Assembly (NCBI GenBank): GCA_949126835.1
Contig: OX421492.1
Coordinates: 44,158,498 to 44,222,497 of the forward strand
Source of the DNA: Anisus vortex
Taxonomy: Eukaryota > Mollusca > Gastropoda > Planorbidae
DNA: 64,000 nucleotides
Reading direction: 5' to 3'
The notes beneath the pieces are model-generated. The model worked only from the letters and a program-made list of their open reading frames with translations, ran no database searches and was not told where the DNA came from. Within the stretch, counting starts at the first letter, position 1; every line of letters begins with the position of its first letter. This document shows, piece by piece, positions 1 through 21,500 of this stretch. The translations under genes were made by a program, and so were the position numbers.

Positions 1-1053
1 TGTTTTCAATTTTCAAATACAACACACATTTTTTTTTTACTCTAACCTAAATTCTAGTTTTAGTCTGAAGAATTCTTATTTCTTTGGTTTTTCTCAATAT
101 ACACATTGTGTAATTTTTTCTCTTCTAAAACTGTAACATTTTTTTATCAATTCTATTGAAACTTTGCCAGCTTAATCTACACACTTACAACTACATTTAG
201 CTATTGTTAGATTTTTGTGTTCATCATTTATTTATTGATTATAGGACAGCCTGTCATGTTTATGAGGGAAAATGAACTATTTGTTTAAATGCTGTAAGTT
301 GACATAAAAATATAGATAGGGAGAAACATTGGGCAGTCATTGCCCTGCACATCCAAGGAAAATGACAGGCAAGACCCTAACTAGGTGGGGAGGAAGGAAT
401 AGGCACAACTACATCCATCTCACTAAGCCCTGTGTCTAGATGAACAGACCCATAGTCAGGTATTTGTACTACTGGGCAAAAGTTCAGGTATATGAGGTAA
501 TGCCATCTCGTTAATAATCTGGGGGAATTCTGTAAGAGGTGAAAAATGGTAGTACTACTGTATGTGTCATACCTTGGACACCTAGGATCCACCCCTTGTC
601 ACATTATACCCTAGACTTAAAAGCTGGAAAGCTTGTCTGTTTTAAAGAGACTTTTAAATTCAGTATATTGTAGAATCACAGTACAGGGGGACAACAGAAG
701 GGTAGACATGTCCAAGTACAACTGTTTTATTTCATGTAGAATCAAACTATATCTTAAGGAATTTCTCCTTATGTTTATAATGGATATAATTTATTGCATA
801 ATTACTCTTGCATTTTGTGACTAAAACATTTTCAATTAGCCGATACTTTGCATCAGATAAAAATTTTTTTTAGCAATCCTCATTTTTTAATTTGATGCCT
901 TTTTTACTTTTATCTTTACCATAAAAAGCTCATAGTGAGTGTAACATGTTCAAAGGTTTCTTCTATTATCAACAATGTTACATCAAACACATCTTAACTT
1001 CACTGTCTAAATCATAAGTTTTAAATAAGACAATTTGCAAAAAAAGTCTCATT
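1..1053. other. AT-rich intron of CUL2, no exon seen
   Basis: By position this is the intron following the last CUL2 exon found (2189-2088). It holds homopolymer-rich AT sequence. I searched both strands for the missing CUL2 C-terminal motifs and saw none. The short open frames at 377-592 and 633-824 have no recognisable similarity. Confidence 0.6.
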
Positions 1054-2037
1054 ACATCTCTAGCTGGTAAAGTCTGGTCTAATCATCTGTCAGGCCAAAT
1101 GTTGGTGTTTGCACCCCAGGAGATGACTAGATAGGACATCTCTAGCTGGTAAAGTCTGGTCTAATCATCTGTCAGGCCAAATGTTGGTGTTTGCACCCCA
1201 GGAGATGACTAGATAGGACATCTCTAGCTGGTATAGTCTGGTCTAATCATCTGTCAGGCCAAATGTTGGTGTTTGCACCCCAGGAGATGACTAGATAGGA
1301 CATCTCTAGCTGGTATAGTCTGGTCTAATCATCTGTCAGGCCAAATGTTGGTGTTTGCACCCCAGGAGATGACTAGATAGGACATCTCTAGCTGGTATAG
1401 TCTGGTCTAATCATCTGTCAGGCCAAATGTTGGTGTTTGCACCCCAGGAGATGACTAGATAGGACATCTCTAGCTGGTATAGTCTGGTCTAATAATCTGT
1501 CAGGCCAAATGTTGGTGTTTGCACCCCAGGAGATGACTAGATAGGACATCTCTAGCTGGTATAGTCTGGTCTAATCATCTGTCAGGCCAAATGTTGGTGT
1601 TTGCACCCCAGGAGATGACTAGATAGGACATCTCTAGCTGGTATAGTCTGGTCTAATCATCTGTCAGGCCAAATGTTGGTGTTTGCACCCCAGGAGATGA
1701 CTAGATAGGACATCTCTAGCTGGTATAGTCTGGTCTAATCATCTGTCAGGCCAAATGTTGGTGTTTGCACCCCAGGAGATGACTAGATAGGACATCTCTA
1801 GCTGGTATAGTCTGGTCTAATCATCTGTCAGGCCAAATGTTGGTGTTTGCACCCCAGGAGATGACTAGATAGGACATCTCTAGCTGGTATAGTCTGGTCT
1901 AATCATCTGTCAGGCCAAATGTTGGTGTTTGCATCCCAGGAGATGACTAGATAGGACATCTCTAGCTGGTATAGTCTGGTCTAATCATCTGTCAGGCCAA
2001 ATGTTGGTGTTTGCATCCCAGGAGATGACTAGATAGG
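1054..2037. repeat. 82-bp minisatellite, 12 copies, CUL2 intron
   Basis: Twelve head-to-tail copies starting acatctctagctggt, spaced exactly 82 bp (1054, 1136, 1218 and so on). The copies differ at only a few sites: aaag versus atag near the start, one aataatc variant, and caccc versus catcc in the last two. The low divergence implies recent expansion or homogenisation. Confidence 0.97.
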
Positions 2038-2087
2038 ACAGCTGAATGAGAAAGATATTTCCAATCAATTCTAAACAAATAAAATAC

Positions 2088-11842
<9,755 letters not shown>

Positions 11843-12483
11843 CTAGAATTTATGATAAACATTGACATAGTGCATCATATTTTAATTACTATTAATTTCT
11901 ATCTCTCCCACTCTCTGTATCATATCTCTCATTCTCCCTCCCACCCATTTATTCTCTATCATATTGACCAGTATTACAACTAGTGTCAAATCTAATAATT
12001 CTCATGCAGGCATAGTGCTAACTTTTCATTAAAAATAAAAAGACATGCTTTTTTTTTACCCTATTACAATATTTAAAAAAAATTACTTTCTTAAATGTTT
12101 TCAGTAAATAAATAATAATAATTTTTTTTAAAGATATATTTTTCTGTTCATTGTAATTTTACTGTAATTTTTATCTGTAGCTATAGGCCTATGTAATTTT
12201 TTACCCTGGGCAATTTAGATTAACTTAATTGCATTATTTAAAGCTTTTCTAAAATGTTTACAGAAAGTAAAATTTAATAAGTTAATTATATTTTAGACAT
12301 GCGGGAGCCAAGTGTTTGATTCTCAGCCAGGGATAGTCCGAACTTTTTGTTAAATAAAAAGACATACCTATTTTTAACCCATTTACAATATTTATTTTAA
12401 ATTACTTTCTTTTAAATGTTTTCAGAAAATAATAATTATATTTACTGTCATTTTTTTCCCAGAGCAAAACTGGGGAATTTAGT
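11843..12483. other. Upstream sequence of CUL2 with a ~100-bp direct duplication
   Basis: AT-rich. A segment at about 12018-12117 (aaaataaaaagacat ... aaatgttttcag) recurs at about 12341-12430, roughly 320 bp away in the same orientation, with small differences. I see no coding sequence. Confidence 0.6.
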
Positions 12484-12645
12484 TTGTATAATATAATATA
12501 ATATAATATAATATAATATACTATAATATAATATAATATAATATAATATAACATAACATAACATAATATAATATAATATAATATAACATAACATAATATA
12601 ATATAATATAATATAACATAATATAATATAATATAATATAATATA
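12484..12645. repeat. (ATAAT)n pentanucleotide microsatellite
   Basis: About 32 copies of a 5-bp unit, with ataac variants in patches. Repeated Tyr/Ile reading frames through it are artefacts. Confidence 0.97.
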
Positions 12646-13759
12646 AGGAGAAAACAAACCCTCACTCCCTCATTTAGGTTGGTGTAAACATTATCCTAAT
12701 AAAAATGTCTTTCTCATTCAAATATCTAATATGTTACACAGGCACTCACTCTACATAGAAGATTATTGCATCCTAAGTTTATCTGCATTTTGATTTGGGT
12801 TTTAAATTTATGTTGAATACTAGTTGGTTTTATTGGTTTGTTTAGTTTAATTATGGTATAACAACTATCTTTTAATAATATATGGACGTAAACTAGAACT
12901 CCCTATCCTTTATCTTAATTGCCCCATAGATTTGAAAAAAAAAGTTTGAGTGCAGAATGTTTCCCAAATGCTCAGGATGCTAAACACTGCCTTAGTAGAA
13001 TATATAACCTATAGGCCTAGGCCATAGGTCCTAAATAAAACAATCTTAAGCTATTTGTCTACAAGCGTATCCCTATATTCCTATATAATAGTATAGGCCT
13101 AGAAAATCCTAGATAGGCTTTTATACATTTATGATTCTTTCCATATTGTAATTTGTGATCAATACAAAAAATGCTGCCTTAGACTTACGCTATAACATAG
13201 ATGCTTCGGCAATAAAAAGTCAGTCCAAATGTTCACAAGAAAAGGGTGTGGGGGTCTGGAAGCCTAAAATATTTGTCCATTTCAACTTCAATTATAAAAA
13301 GATATATATTTATATTTGCACCTAGGAAAGTATTCTTAGTTTAAAATGTACAACTAAGCAATAGCCTAGTAATTCTACATCATAACAACTACCGATACAG
13401 GTGATAGTTGCAACTTAATGACAAAGTAGTGATGTTTTTAGAACTTTTCAAAAACAGTGTCGGATGTATGTCACACTAGTCACACTCCTCCTTTTTGTCA
13501 AAATGTTTATGTTTGGTAAAAAAGGTGTGAATTATATTATACGCAAGTATCAAGTATATACAGCAAAATCTCCCTTTCCATTATTTTATGGGTTGGCCAA
13601 TAGTCAACTACCAATAGCTTCTATGCAGCTATTGGTATTCCAGCCTATAACAAAACTGGTCTAATTTATAGCATTATTATTAATTATTTTAGATTTATTC
13701 TATACTACTATAGTATTATAATAGTTATAGGCTATCGGCTATAAAAAGGCTATAGGACG

Positions 13760-13840
13760 TTTGCAATCACGTGACAAAAAGCACGTGACTTGTGTTTACT
13801 TTGTGTAGTGGTGTACAAGTACAATGGCCGCTGAATTAAT
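13760..13840. promoter_or_regulatory. Promoter-like patch: two CACGTG E-boxes and a YY1-like site
   Basis: TCACGTGAC contains CACGTG at 13768-13773, and a second CACGTG lies at 13782-13787, 14 bp away. An AATGGCCGC YY1-like site follows at about 13823. Paired E-boxes (bHLH-ZIP class) next to a YY1 site are typical of housekeeping promoters. It lies 1.9 kb upstream of the CUL2 start codon. This is inferred from motifs only. Confidence 0.35.
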
Positions 13841-14326
13841 AAAGTTTTATATAGGCTCGAGCTTTTTTTAAATGATGTGTTGTGTTTTAAGTCTTATTAA
13901 GATTTAAGCTGTATTATGTCTGTTAAATAAAATAGGCTATTTTATTATTATCATAGACATAGATCATAGACGATGTGAGCCTATTAGTGACTTGACTATA
14001 TAGCCTATTCACCACTTGGCATTGGAGCTGCCCTACTTAGCCATTAGCCTAGCCTACGAAACATTAAAAGTGTAGGCCTATAAAGTGAAATTGAAAGTGT
14101 AAATAGGTCTAGCCGGCCCTAGCCTAATCACATTAATCAATTAATCTACAGTACTACTATTTATTTTTTAGTAGGATAGCCAATATTCATATAATGTGAA
14201 TTTGGCATGATAAGAAACTTCCCCATATGCCATATTTGTTCCTCTATTTACAAATGACGTCACTAAAAAACTTAAGCTCCGCCCATTGCAAACGCTCTAT
14301 ACTATAGCCATGGCCATAGCCTATAG

Positions 14327-15515
14327 CAGCGATGGCGAACCTATGGCACGCGTGCCACAGCTGGCACGCAGAGCCATTTTGGTGGGCACGAGAGCATTTA
14401 CCAAAAATGGAACAGCTATGGATGGGATCATCGATTTTTAAATAATTTTCCAAACAAGGATAAAACTATTCATCTCTGAGATACCACTTAGCAGAAATTC
14501 GGTTAAAGATCGAGTCTTGTGCATGGCAAGTGATGTTAGTCAGCAGATCACTTCTGACTCACAAAACGGTGCATGTTACTCCCTGTGCTTGGGTGAAAGC
14601 ACAGATGTAAAAAATTATGCAAGGCTTGTGGTAATTTTGCGTTATGCAGTTGGTGACATTATGGGAGAAGAGCTGGTGAAATTGTTATCTTTGCCTGAAA
14701 GAACACAAGGGATAAATATCCACAATGCTGTTATGGAAGCTTTTTAGGCACAAGACAAAAAAACAGAAAAAGTTGTTTCAGTTACTAGTGACCTTGCATG
14801 ATGGGAGACGCATCTGGTTTCATACAGTTCTTTGTTAAAGAGAAGCAAAACACCCAGTCGTTGAGTTTTACTCTATTATACACCAAGAAGCTCTTTGTGC
14901 CATGGATAGCAGCAAGAAATTAGATGATATCATCAAAGATGTCACAAAAATGGTTAATTACATCATGGCTCGTGCTTCAAGTCGATGAAATCATTTGGGA
15001 TTGCACTTCTTACTTTGTTTGGGTCATCTTATGCTTGTGAGCAGCTGTTTTCAACTTTAAATTATATCAAATTTGAAACCAGAAACAGATTGACAAACGA
15101 CCTGAGTGCTGCATGTGTCGCTCTCCAAGTTACGGAGTATGAGCCAAGGCTTGACAAATTATCAGCATGCACAAAAGAGCAAAAATCACATATCACATTA
15201 AGTATACAAAATCATGCCAAATGCATACAGTTATGTAATAACTGTAATTGTAATATATTAATCTTTTTATTTCATTTACTACAGTTTTTTTTTTTATTTT
15301 ATAAAAGACTGTTTGTATCCTTCAAAGATCTGTTACTTTGTTATTCTATTTTTGGGACAAAAGATGTTAATTAGTACGGACACCTATTTGAGCTTTTTTT
15401 TTCTAAATGAAACCTCAGTATTTTGGTTTGATTGCTGTATTGGCACGTTAAAAGAAAAAAGTTGGTCTTGTATAGCACTTTGGGCACGCGGCCTCAAAAC
15501 GGTTCGCCTTCACTG
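14327..15515 (+). mobile_element. hAT-family DNA transposon with degenerate transposase
   Basis: An 1189-bp element. The left end (cagcgatggcgaacctatgg) and the reverse complement of the right end (cagtgaaggcgaaccgtttt) form terminal inverted repeats. It is flanked by a perfect 8-bp target duplication, gcctatag, at 14319-14326 and 15516-15523, diagnostic of hAT. Inside are transposase remnants: a block at 14517-14747 (CLGESTDVKNYARLVV), ended by a stop, and at 14985-15190 the C-terminal dimerisation block (SSYACEQLFSTLNYIK..TRNRLTNDL). The centre is deleted and frames are broken, so it is non-autonomous. Confidence 0.92.
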
Positions 15516-15523
15516 GCCTATAG

Positions 15524-16450
15524 GCTATAGCATATATATATAATATAGGACATAGGACTATTGACAAGGCCTTTAGGATAGCAATCATAAATGGCAATAG
15601 AGTCAATTCAATAGCACTAATAGCAGTATAAGTATATATAGAAGGCTTCTGATTTGATCTATATAGGATCTATCTAGGCAAACCAATATATATACTGATT
15701 GATATAGAGTCATAGTTTGAGAGTTTAAAAAGAGAAACCATCAGCTTTTATTTTAATCAAAATTAATCTTTTTAAGTCTAAATTAAATACATTAAAATAA
15801 ATGCTTGTTTGTGTACAAGTAGGCCTACTTACCTACTAAAGTCTAAGGACTACCTAGGACCTAGAGTCTAGTAGAGTAGGTCCAGTAGGACTTAGACTAA
15901 CTTTGACTTTAGTCAGTCTAAGACTTCTAGTATTTATATTAAGGCTATAACTTGCTATAAATTATTAAGGCTTACTGCTAAATCATAGTAGTATTAGTAA
16001 CTAGTGATATAGACATTATAATATATAGGCTAGTACTAGTACATAGTAAATGATAGTACATACTTTACATAACGAATAATTAGTACTAAGTTAGTAGGCC
16101 TAAATCACTACTATAGGCCTAGGCCTACTAACCTACTACTACTACTACTAGGCCTAACTAAATCAAAAGTAAATATATAGCCTAGCCTAATCATTCTATG
16201 ATTCAGCTTCATTATTATTTATAACTTCATGTAGGCCTAGTATAGTAAATCTCAACATTCACAGGGCATGATGACCATGATCATTCATGATGACTAGTCA
16301 GTCAGTCTACTAGTCTATCAAGTCGATGTAAGTATTGTAAGTAAGTGTAAGTGTATGTCTGAGAGTGAGACTAATATGTTAATGACTGTCACTATGACTG
16401 AGTTTTATGAGTGTATCGAGTGTATCTTATAAGTTTACAGACGTTCCTTC
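15524..16450. other. Intergenic DNA rich in TAGGCCTA-type palindromes
   Basis: No gene or RNA seen. Short motifs such as taggcctag, ctactagta and tataggcc recur densely across about 13-18 kb, particularly here. The sequence is otherwise AT-rich and unstructured. Confidence 0.5.
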
Positions 16451-16600
16451 TAGATAGAAGATTATTACGTCCACTAGGAGGCCCAAAACTCCTGCAGGGC
16501 GACAGGGATCCGTCGGTGGCAGGGCTAGATGATGATCCCGCGACCTGTCAGTTGGTTTTTGGTTGACAGTCCGGTGATCTAACCGCTGGACCAGCCGGCT
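16451..16600 (-). mobile_element. tRNA-derived SINE fragment
   Basis: Read on the minus strand from 16600 it looks like a tRNA head: agccggctggtccagcgg with an A-box (TGGTCCAGCGG, 16593-16583), then a B-box-like ggtcgcgggatcatc (16544-16530). About 80 bp of non-tRNA body follows. It is GC-rich against AT-rich flanks. Without a second full copy the family cannot be named. Confidence 0.5.
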
Positions 16601-16939
16601 TCAAGTTAGTATAAAAAGTAATAAGTATAGCCTAACAATGAATAATGAGTACGAGTATGACAGCTGATTATTCACTAGATCATAGATCATAATAGATGAG
16701 TTTCAGTTTGACTGTAGTGTCAGTGTATCATAGTCATCATAGTGTATGAGTATGACAGTATGAAAATAGGCTATACCTTTGATAAGATTTCTAAAAAAGC
16801 TGCTGATTACACAAATCTTTTGTCATGCGTAAATTTATATTACACAATGACTGATATGATTCCAATTATTCCTTAGATCTTAGTCTAAAGCGTATTTGTA
16901 GAAGAAGTATCCATTCGACATTTTTTGGAAATTTTAGCT

Positions 16940-17065
16940 AATGATAGCGGCCATATTGATATAAGCACTCTCACGATTCGCGAGAACTACAATTACTATC
17001 TTTAGACAAATTCTAAAGCGTCACTTCCACCTTGGAAACCACGGCGTGCAAATCGTGAGTAGTAA
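16940..17065. promoter_or_regulatory. Candidate SPAG1 / shared CUL2-SPAG1 promoter
   Basis: A CpG-bearing patch with a YY1-like site (gcggccat, 16948-16955), a TCGCGAGA-type core joined to actacaatta (about 16979-16996, like metazoan core-promoter motifs), an X-box-like right half (tggaaacc, about 17033-17040), and a good donor cgtgagt at 17054-17060 that could end a SPAG1 5' untranslated exon. A matching acceptor (aatgtaacag) ends at 18570, 12 bp before the SPAG1 start codon. Motif evidence only. Confidence 0.35.
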
Positions 17066-17821
17066 CGTACACTTTTAGTTTGTGAAGGTTATTCCAAGAA
17101 AAGTAAAAGCAACTAACGTACATGACATAAATAAATACGTTTAAAAACATACCCTTCAGACTTCAGTAGCATATTCCTATAGGCCCCTTCTCTACACATA
17201 GGCCTGATAGGCCTACACTTGTGACACTTGTTTGTCTCAGTTAGTTGAGTTAGCCTACTCTACTGCCTACTGAGCTACTCAGTCTACTTACATTTACATC
17301 TTATACTTATGTCTGTCTATGTGTCATAATAACTTAGTCATAAATACAAATTATATTACATTTAATTATATTCATATTTACTTATTTTTTAGACTAGGTC
17401 TATAGACATAGGTCCATAGGACATAGGAATTTATAGGCATACATGAATAACACTTAATTGTAAAGTGAGAAAGTATTAAATAATTAATAAAAGTAAAAGT
17501 GGCAAATTAAAGTAATAGCCTAGCCTATATAAATTATAATAGTCATTGAAGTCATAGAGATAGAAACTCAGATTTTAGGCAGGGCCTATATACTATATCT
17601 ATGTGACATAGTCACGATAGGCCTAGTGTCTTAAATCTTAACTAAAAGAGCAAAACATTGATCATACCTAAAACTATAAATTAATCAGCCAACTACAAGC
17701 ACTAAGCCAGGCCTTATAAGTTAAGCCTAAGCCAGAAATCAGGACATAAAATTAGGCAGTTAACTGGGTCATTAAATTATATTTGAAAAGTTTGATGTAA
17801 AACTAATAGACTAAGGGAGGC

Positions 17822-17913
17822 GTTATACGGCGGATCCGCCGTATAACAGCCAGCGTTATGCGGCAAATCCGGTGTATAACGTTCAGCGTTATGCGGTGGA
17901 TCTGGTGTATAAC
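17822..17913. repeat. 33-bp tandem repeat of a 26-bp palindrome, 3 copies
   Basis: 17822-17847 is a perfect 26-bp palindrome (gttatacggcgga and its complement, centred on GGATCC). Copies at 17855-17880 and 17888-17913, spaced exactly 33 bp, keep the gttat...ataac ends with a decayed centre. A fourth, diverged copy stands alone at about 18444-18469. Confidence 0.85.
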
Positions 17914-18289
17914 GTTAAGCCGAATGTGTGTAGGCCCTATAATGCCAAGCGTCATCGGCAGACCCAAATTTACGAAAAAATGTGAGAGTTAGCCTATACT
18001 TATGACTTATAACTTTATGACTTTATAGGCCTACTAATCTATACTATTCTATAGTCCATTGGCTTTTATTTAGGATCATATTCCTAGTATATTCCTAGTT
18101 AAGTCCTAACCCTAACCGGGCCTAACCGTAACATCAATTTCTAATTGTGATTAAGTGACATAGGCTAAATAACCTTTTTGTTTGAATTAATTATAAACAA
18201 TGACAAATAGTTACAAAAAAGTCACGTATTTAACTAAAAATATATCGTTTTACTATAATTGAATTAATAATAATAATAAAAAAAGGTGG

Positions 18290-18356
18290 AGAGGGGTAGG
18301 GTAGAACCTGCATTACCCCTGTTGACAGCACACGTTGCTAACCACTGGGCCAAAAA
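18290..18356 (-). mobile_element. tRNA-like SINE fragment
   Basis: On the minus strand an A-box-like tggcccagtgg (18352-18342) is followed by a B-box-like ggttctaccc (18308-18299) at tRNA spacing. The anticodon-stem region does not fold convincingly, so this is a degenerate tRNA-derived piece rather than a gene. Confidence 0.35.
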
Positions 18357-18582
18357 AACTTGCTGTAAATTTTAAAAAAAATTTTAATTGATCATACAGG
18401 GCCAGCTAAACAAGAATGCGCATGCGCCAATAGCAGTGTGTATAATATACGGCAAATCCGCTGTATAATCACTCCGTAGTACTAATAGCAATTTAAAATC
18501 ATCCAGACATAGATTAAAATTATAAATTAACATTTACTATAACATGAATATGTAATATTCAATGTAACAGAAACCAGGGAGG

Positions 18583-21500
18583 ATGACCTCTACAAACATC
18601 CATTTAGACGCTGAAAGCACACAGAAATTCAACATTCCCCTTTCTCATCTTGAATTCAGCTACATTACTAATTGTACAAATGTTAAAGAACTAGAAAAGA
18701 TTGTTCGTTTGTTGAGGTAATTTTTTTCTGGAATTTTTGTTGAATATAAATGAGTAGGCCTAGATTTTTAAAAAAGTATAATTAGCAGATATAGGCCCTA
18801 CAATCTACATACTGGTAGGACTTATAAAACTGGATGAGTCCAACTGTTTCATTTTTTGTTGTTGCTTTAATGTCTGTGACACAATACAATAGCCATTCAG
18901 TTTTTTTTTTAGGAAAGTAATTTTCCCTCATTGGTCATGGGTGTTCATGTTAGTTTTAACATGATCAGCCAGACTAAACCACTGATTTAAAAATGCTTGT
19001 CACAAGTGGTTTCAATGTCTATATGCTAGAAGTATTTCTAGAGAATACATTTATTCATTTATCTACTGGCAATACCATTCTTAATCACTTTAGAGCTTTG
19101 GTAGTCATGAAAGATCAACATAGTATTAAATATAGGAATGATAAAAACAATTGTTATTTCTTGTTTCCATGTATATTTTACTCTCCCACTAGGTCGGGAA
19201 GTGAAGGAAAATATCCAGAGTTAGAATTATTTGCTGAGGAAAGATTAAGTAAATTAGATCCAAAAAGGTAAGGGTAGCTTGATTTATTGTAAGTATATAT
19301 AAGTATATTATTGTAAATATTGTTCTTTATAAATGAACAGTATATTTAGTATTATTTTTGTCAACTTAGCACAGTTTTAAGTTTAAATGCTTTATGAGTT
19401 CAAACGGTTTTTACTAAAACACTTAAACTACCAATTACTTGCTACACAACATTTGTAAAAATATTAAATATATATAAAGAAATATATTTCAGTCGGGTCT
19501 TGAGAAAAGATGGTCCAATCTTACGACCTGGGGATCTTAGCAGTGGTGACTGGAAACAAATTGAACATGATTTACAGGTCATTGAAAATTTTTTTTTTTT
19601 TACTTTTTATTATTTTATAGAATTTAATTGTAAGAAAAGTGATTTTAATTTAAAACTGTCATAATTAAATTTAGTTGAATCAATTGATGCATTACAAATT
19701 TATACTGAATATTTAAAGCTTAATTAACTTTATAGTCAGAACAATATATATATATATACAAAAAAACAGCAACATTTTTGGACCCATGCTTAGCAAACGT
19801 GATTTTCTGCAAGGAAGTTAATGAAAAAAATGAAGCCAGAAATGTAACACAATTTATTTTGACTTTTTTTTGTTAAGAGTTGGGCCTGTTCTATGAATGA
19901 AAAAGAAACAAAAGCTGGAAAACTAGATGTTAAAGATAAAGAAAATATTATAATTGATGAAAATCTGCCAGCAGTTCGAGCAACAAACATTGTTCTGGAA
20001 GGGAAAAAGGTAAACTTTACTTTTAAACTTTTTTACGATGCAACTTCTTCATATAATATTTAGAATAAAAACATTTTTGTCTTGATTTTTCTAACTTTTA
20101 ATGCACACTTATTTCTTTGTATTCCTAGCAAAAAAAAATGGCAGTTGAAAACAAAAAGCGAGTACTACCCAGAGACTATAAAGAATGGGACAAGTAAGTT
20201 TTCATTACCTGCACATAGTCATCTAATGATCACACATAGTCATGCAATGATCACACATTATCATTCAATGATCACACATAGTCATGCAATGATTACACAT
20301 AGTCATGTGATGATCACACATAGTCATGAAATGATTGATCACACATAGTCATGAAATGATTGATCACACTTAGTCATGCAATAATCACATATAGTCATGC
20401 AATGATTGATCACACATAGTCATGCAATGATCACACATAGTTGTGCAATGATCACACATAGTCATGCAATGATTGATCACACTTAGTCATGCATGATCAC
20501 ACATCATCATGCAATGATTGATCACACTTAGTCATGCATGATCACACATAGTCATGCAATGATTGATAACACATAGTTGTGCAATGATTGATCACACATA
20601 GTCATGCAATGATCAGTGATTGTTATTTAAGATTTTCTCTTTTCTACTATCAGTGATGTGACGTCTTTTTTTTACTGCCACGTTCCTAATTATATGTTAC
20701 AGAATTTTCTTCTATATTGAAGATTATTGTATCTGTATATCACATAAGCCTTTATTTTGCATATGTATTATATAAACTAAAGATTTGTATCTAATTATAT
20801 TTCATCAGGTCATGCCAATTAACTTTACATGTGCAAAAATATTTTTGTTTTTTTCCATGTGTTCTGTTTACAGAATTCCAGCGGCCTCCTGAAATCCTCC
20901 TAAAATTGCAATAAAGTGCAAAAACTCCTGAAAACCTCCTGAAATTTGAAATAATCTCCTGAAAAATTGAGCTGACCCTATTTTTTCTTTCTCCAACAAG
21001 TGTCCCTAACTCAACAGCCCCACTTCCCGCGTGTTACGCTTACGCTTGCTACGCCAAGCCTATCCTTTCTCGCTTTGTAACGGTAAAGATGGTAGGCCTA
21101 TACATACAGCTCTTCCTCTTCTTTCAGTTTGGTGTTTGCTAGATTAGATAATGATAAGGACTAAGGTTAAGGACTAATGTGCCTATTTTCGCAATCTATG
21201 TTGAGAATGCCTGATCACGCTACGCGCGGTGCCTATTAGTCTACTTGGGGTCAGCAAACCGACATATTTTGCCAAATTGATTTATTTTGAAATATATTTA
21301 TATCAAAATACACAGAAATAGGTCTTTTTATTAGTTAAAAAGAAAACGACGAGGTTTAAGACGTTATTTTATATCATTTGGTAAAAATTCCAGTAGGCCT
21401 TTATAGCTAGCCCTACCAGAGGAGTTATAAGCGATGTAGGCCTACGCCGATTGGCGCCGATATCATTATCAACTTTTTAAAGGTGTAGGCCCAACATGGT

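Noticed and set aside
12402..12665. Tyr/Ile/Leu-rich open frames
   Set aside because: Translation of an (ATAAT)n microsatellite.
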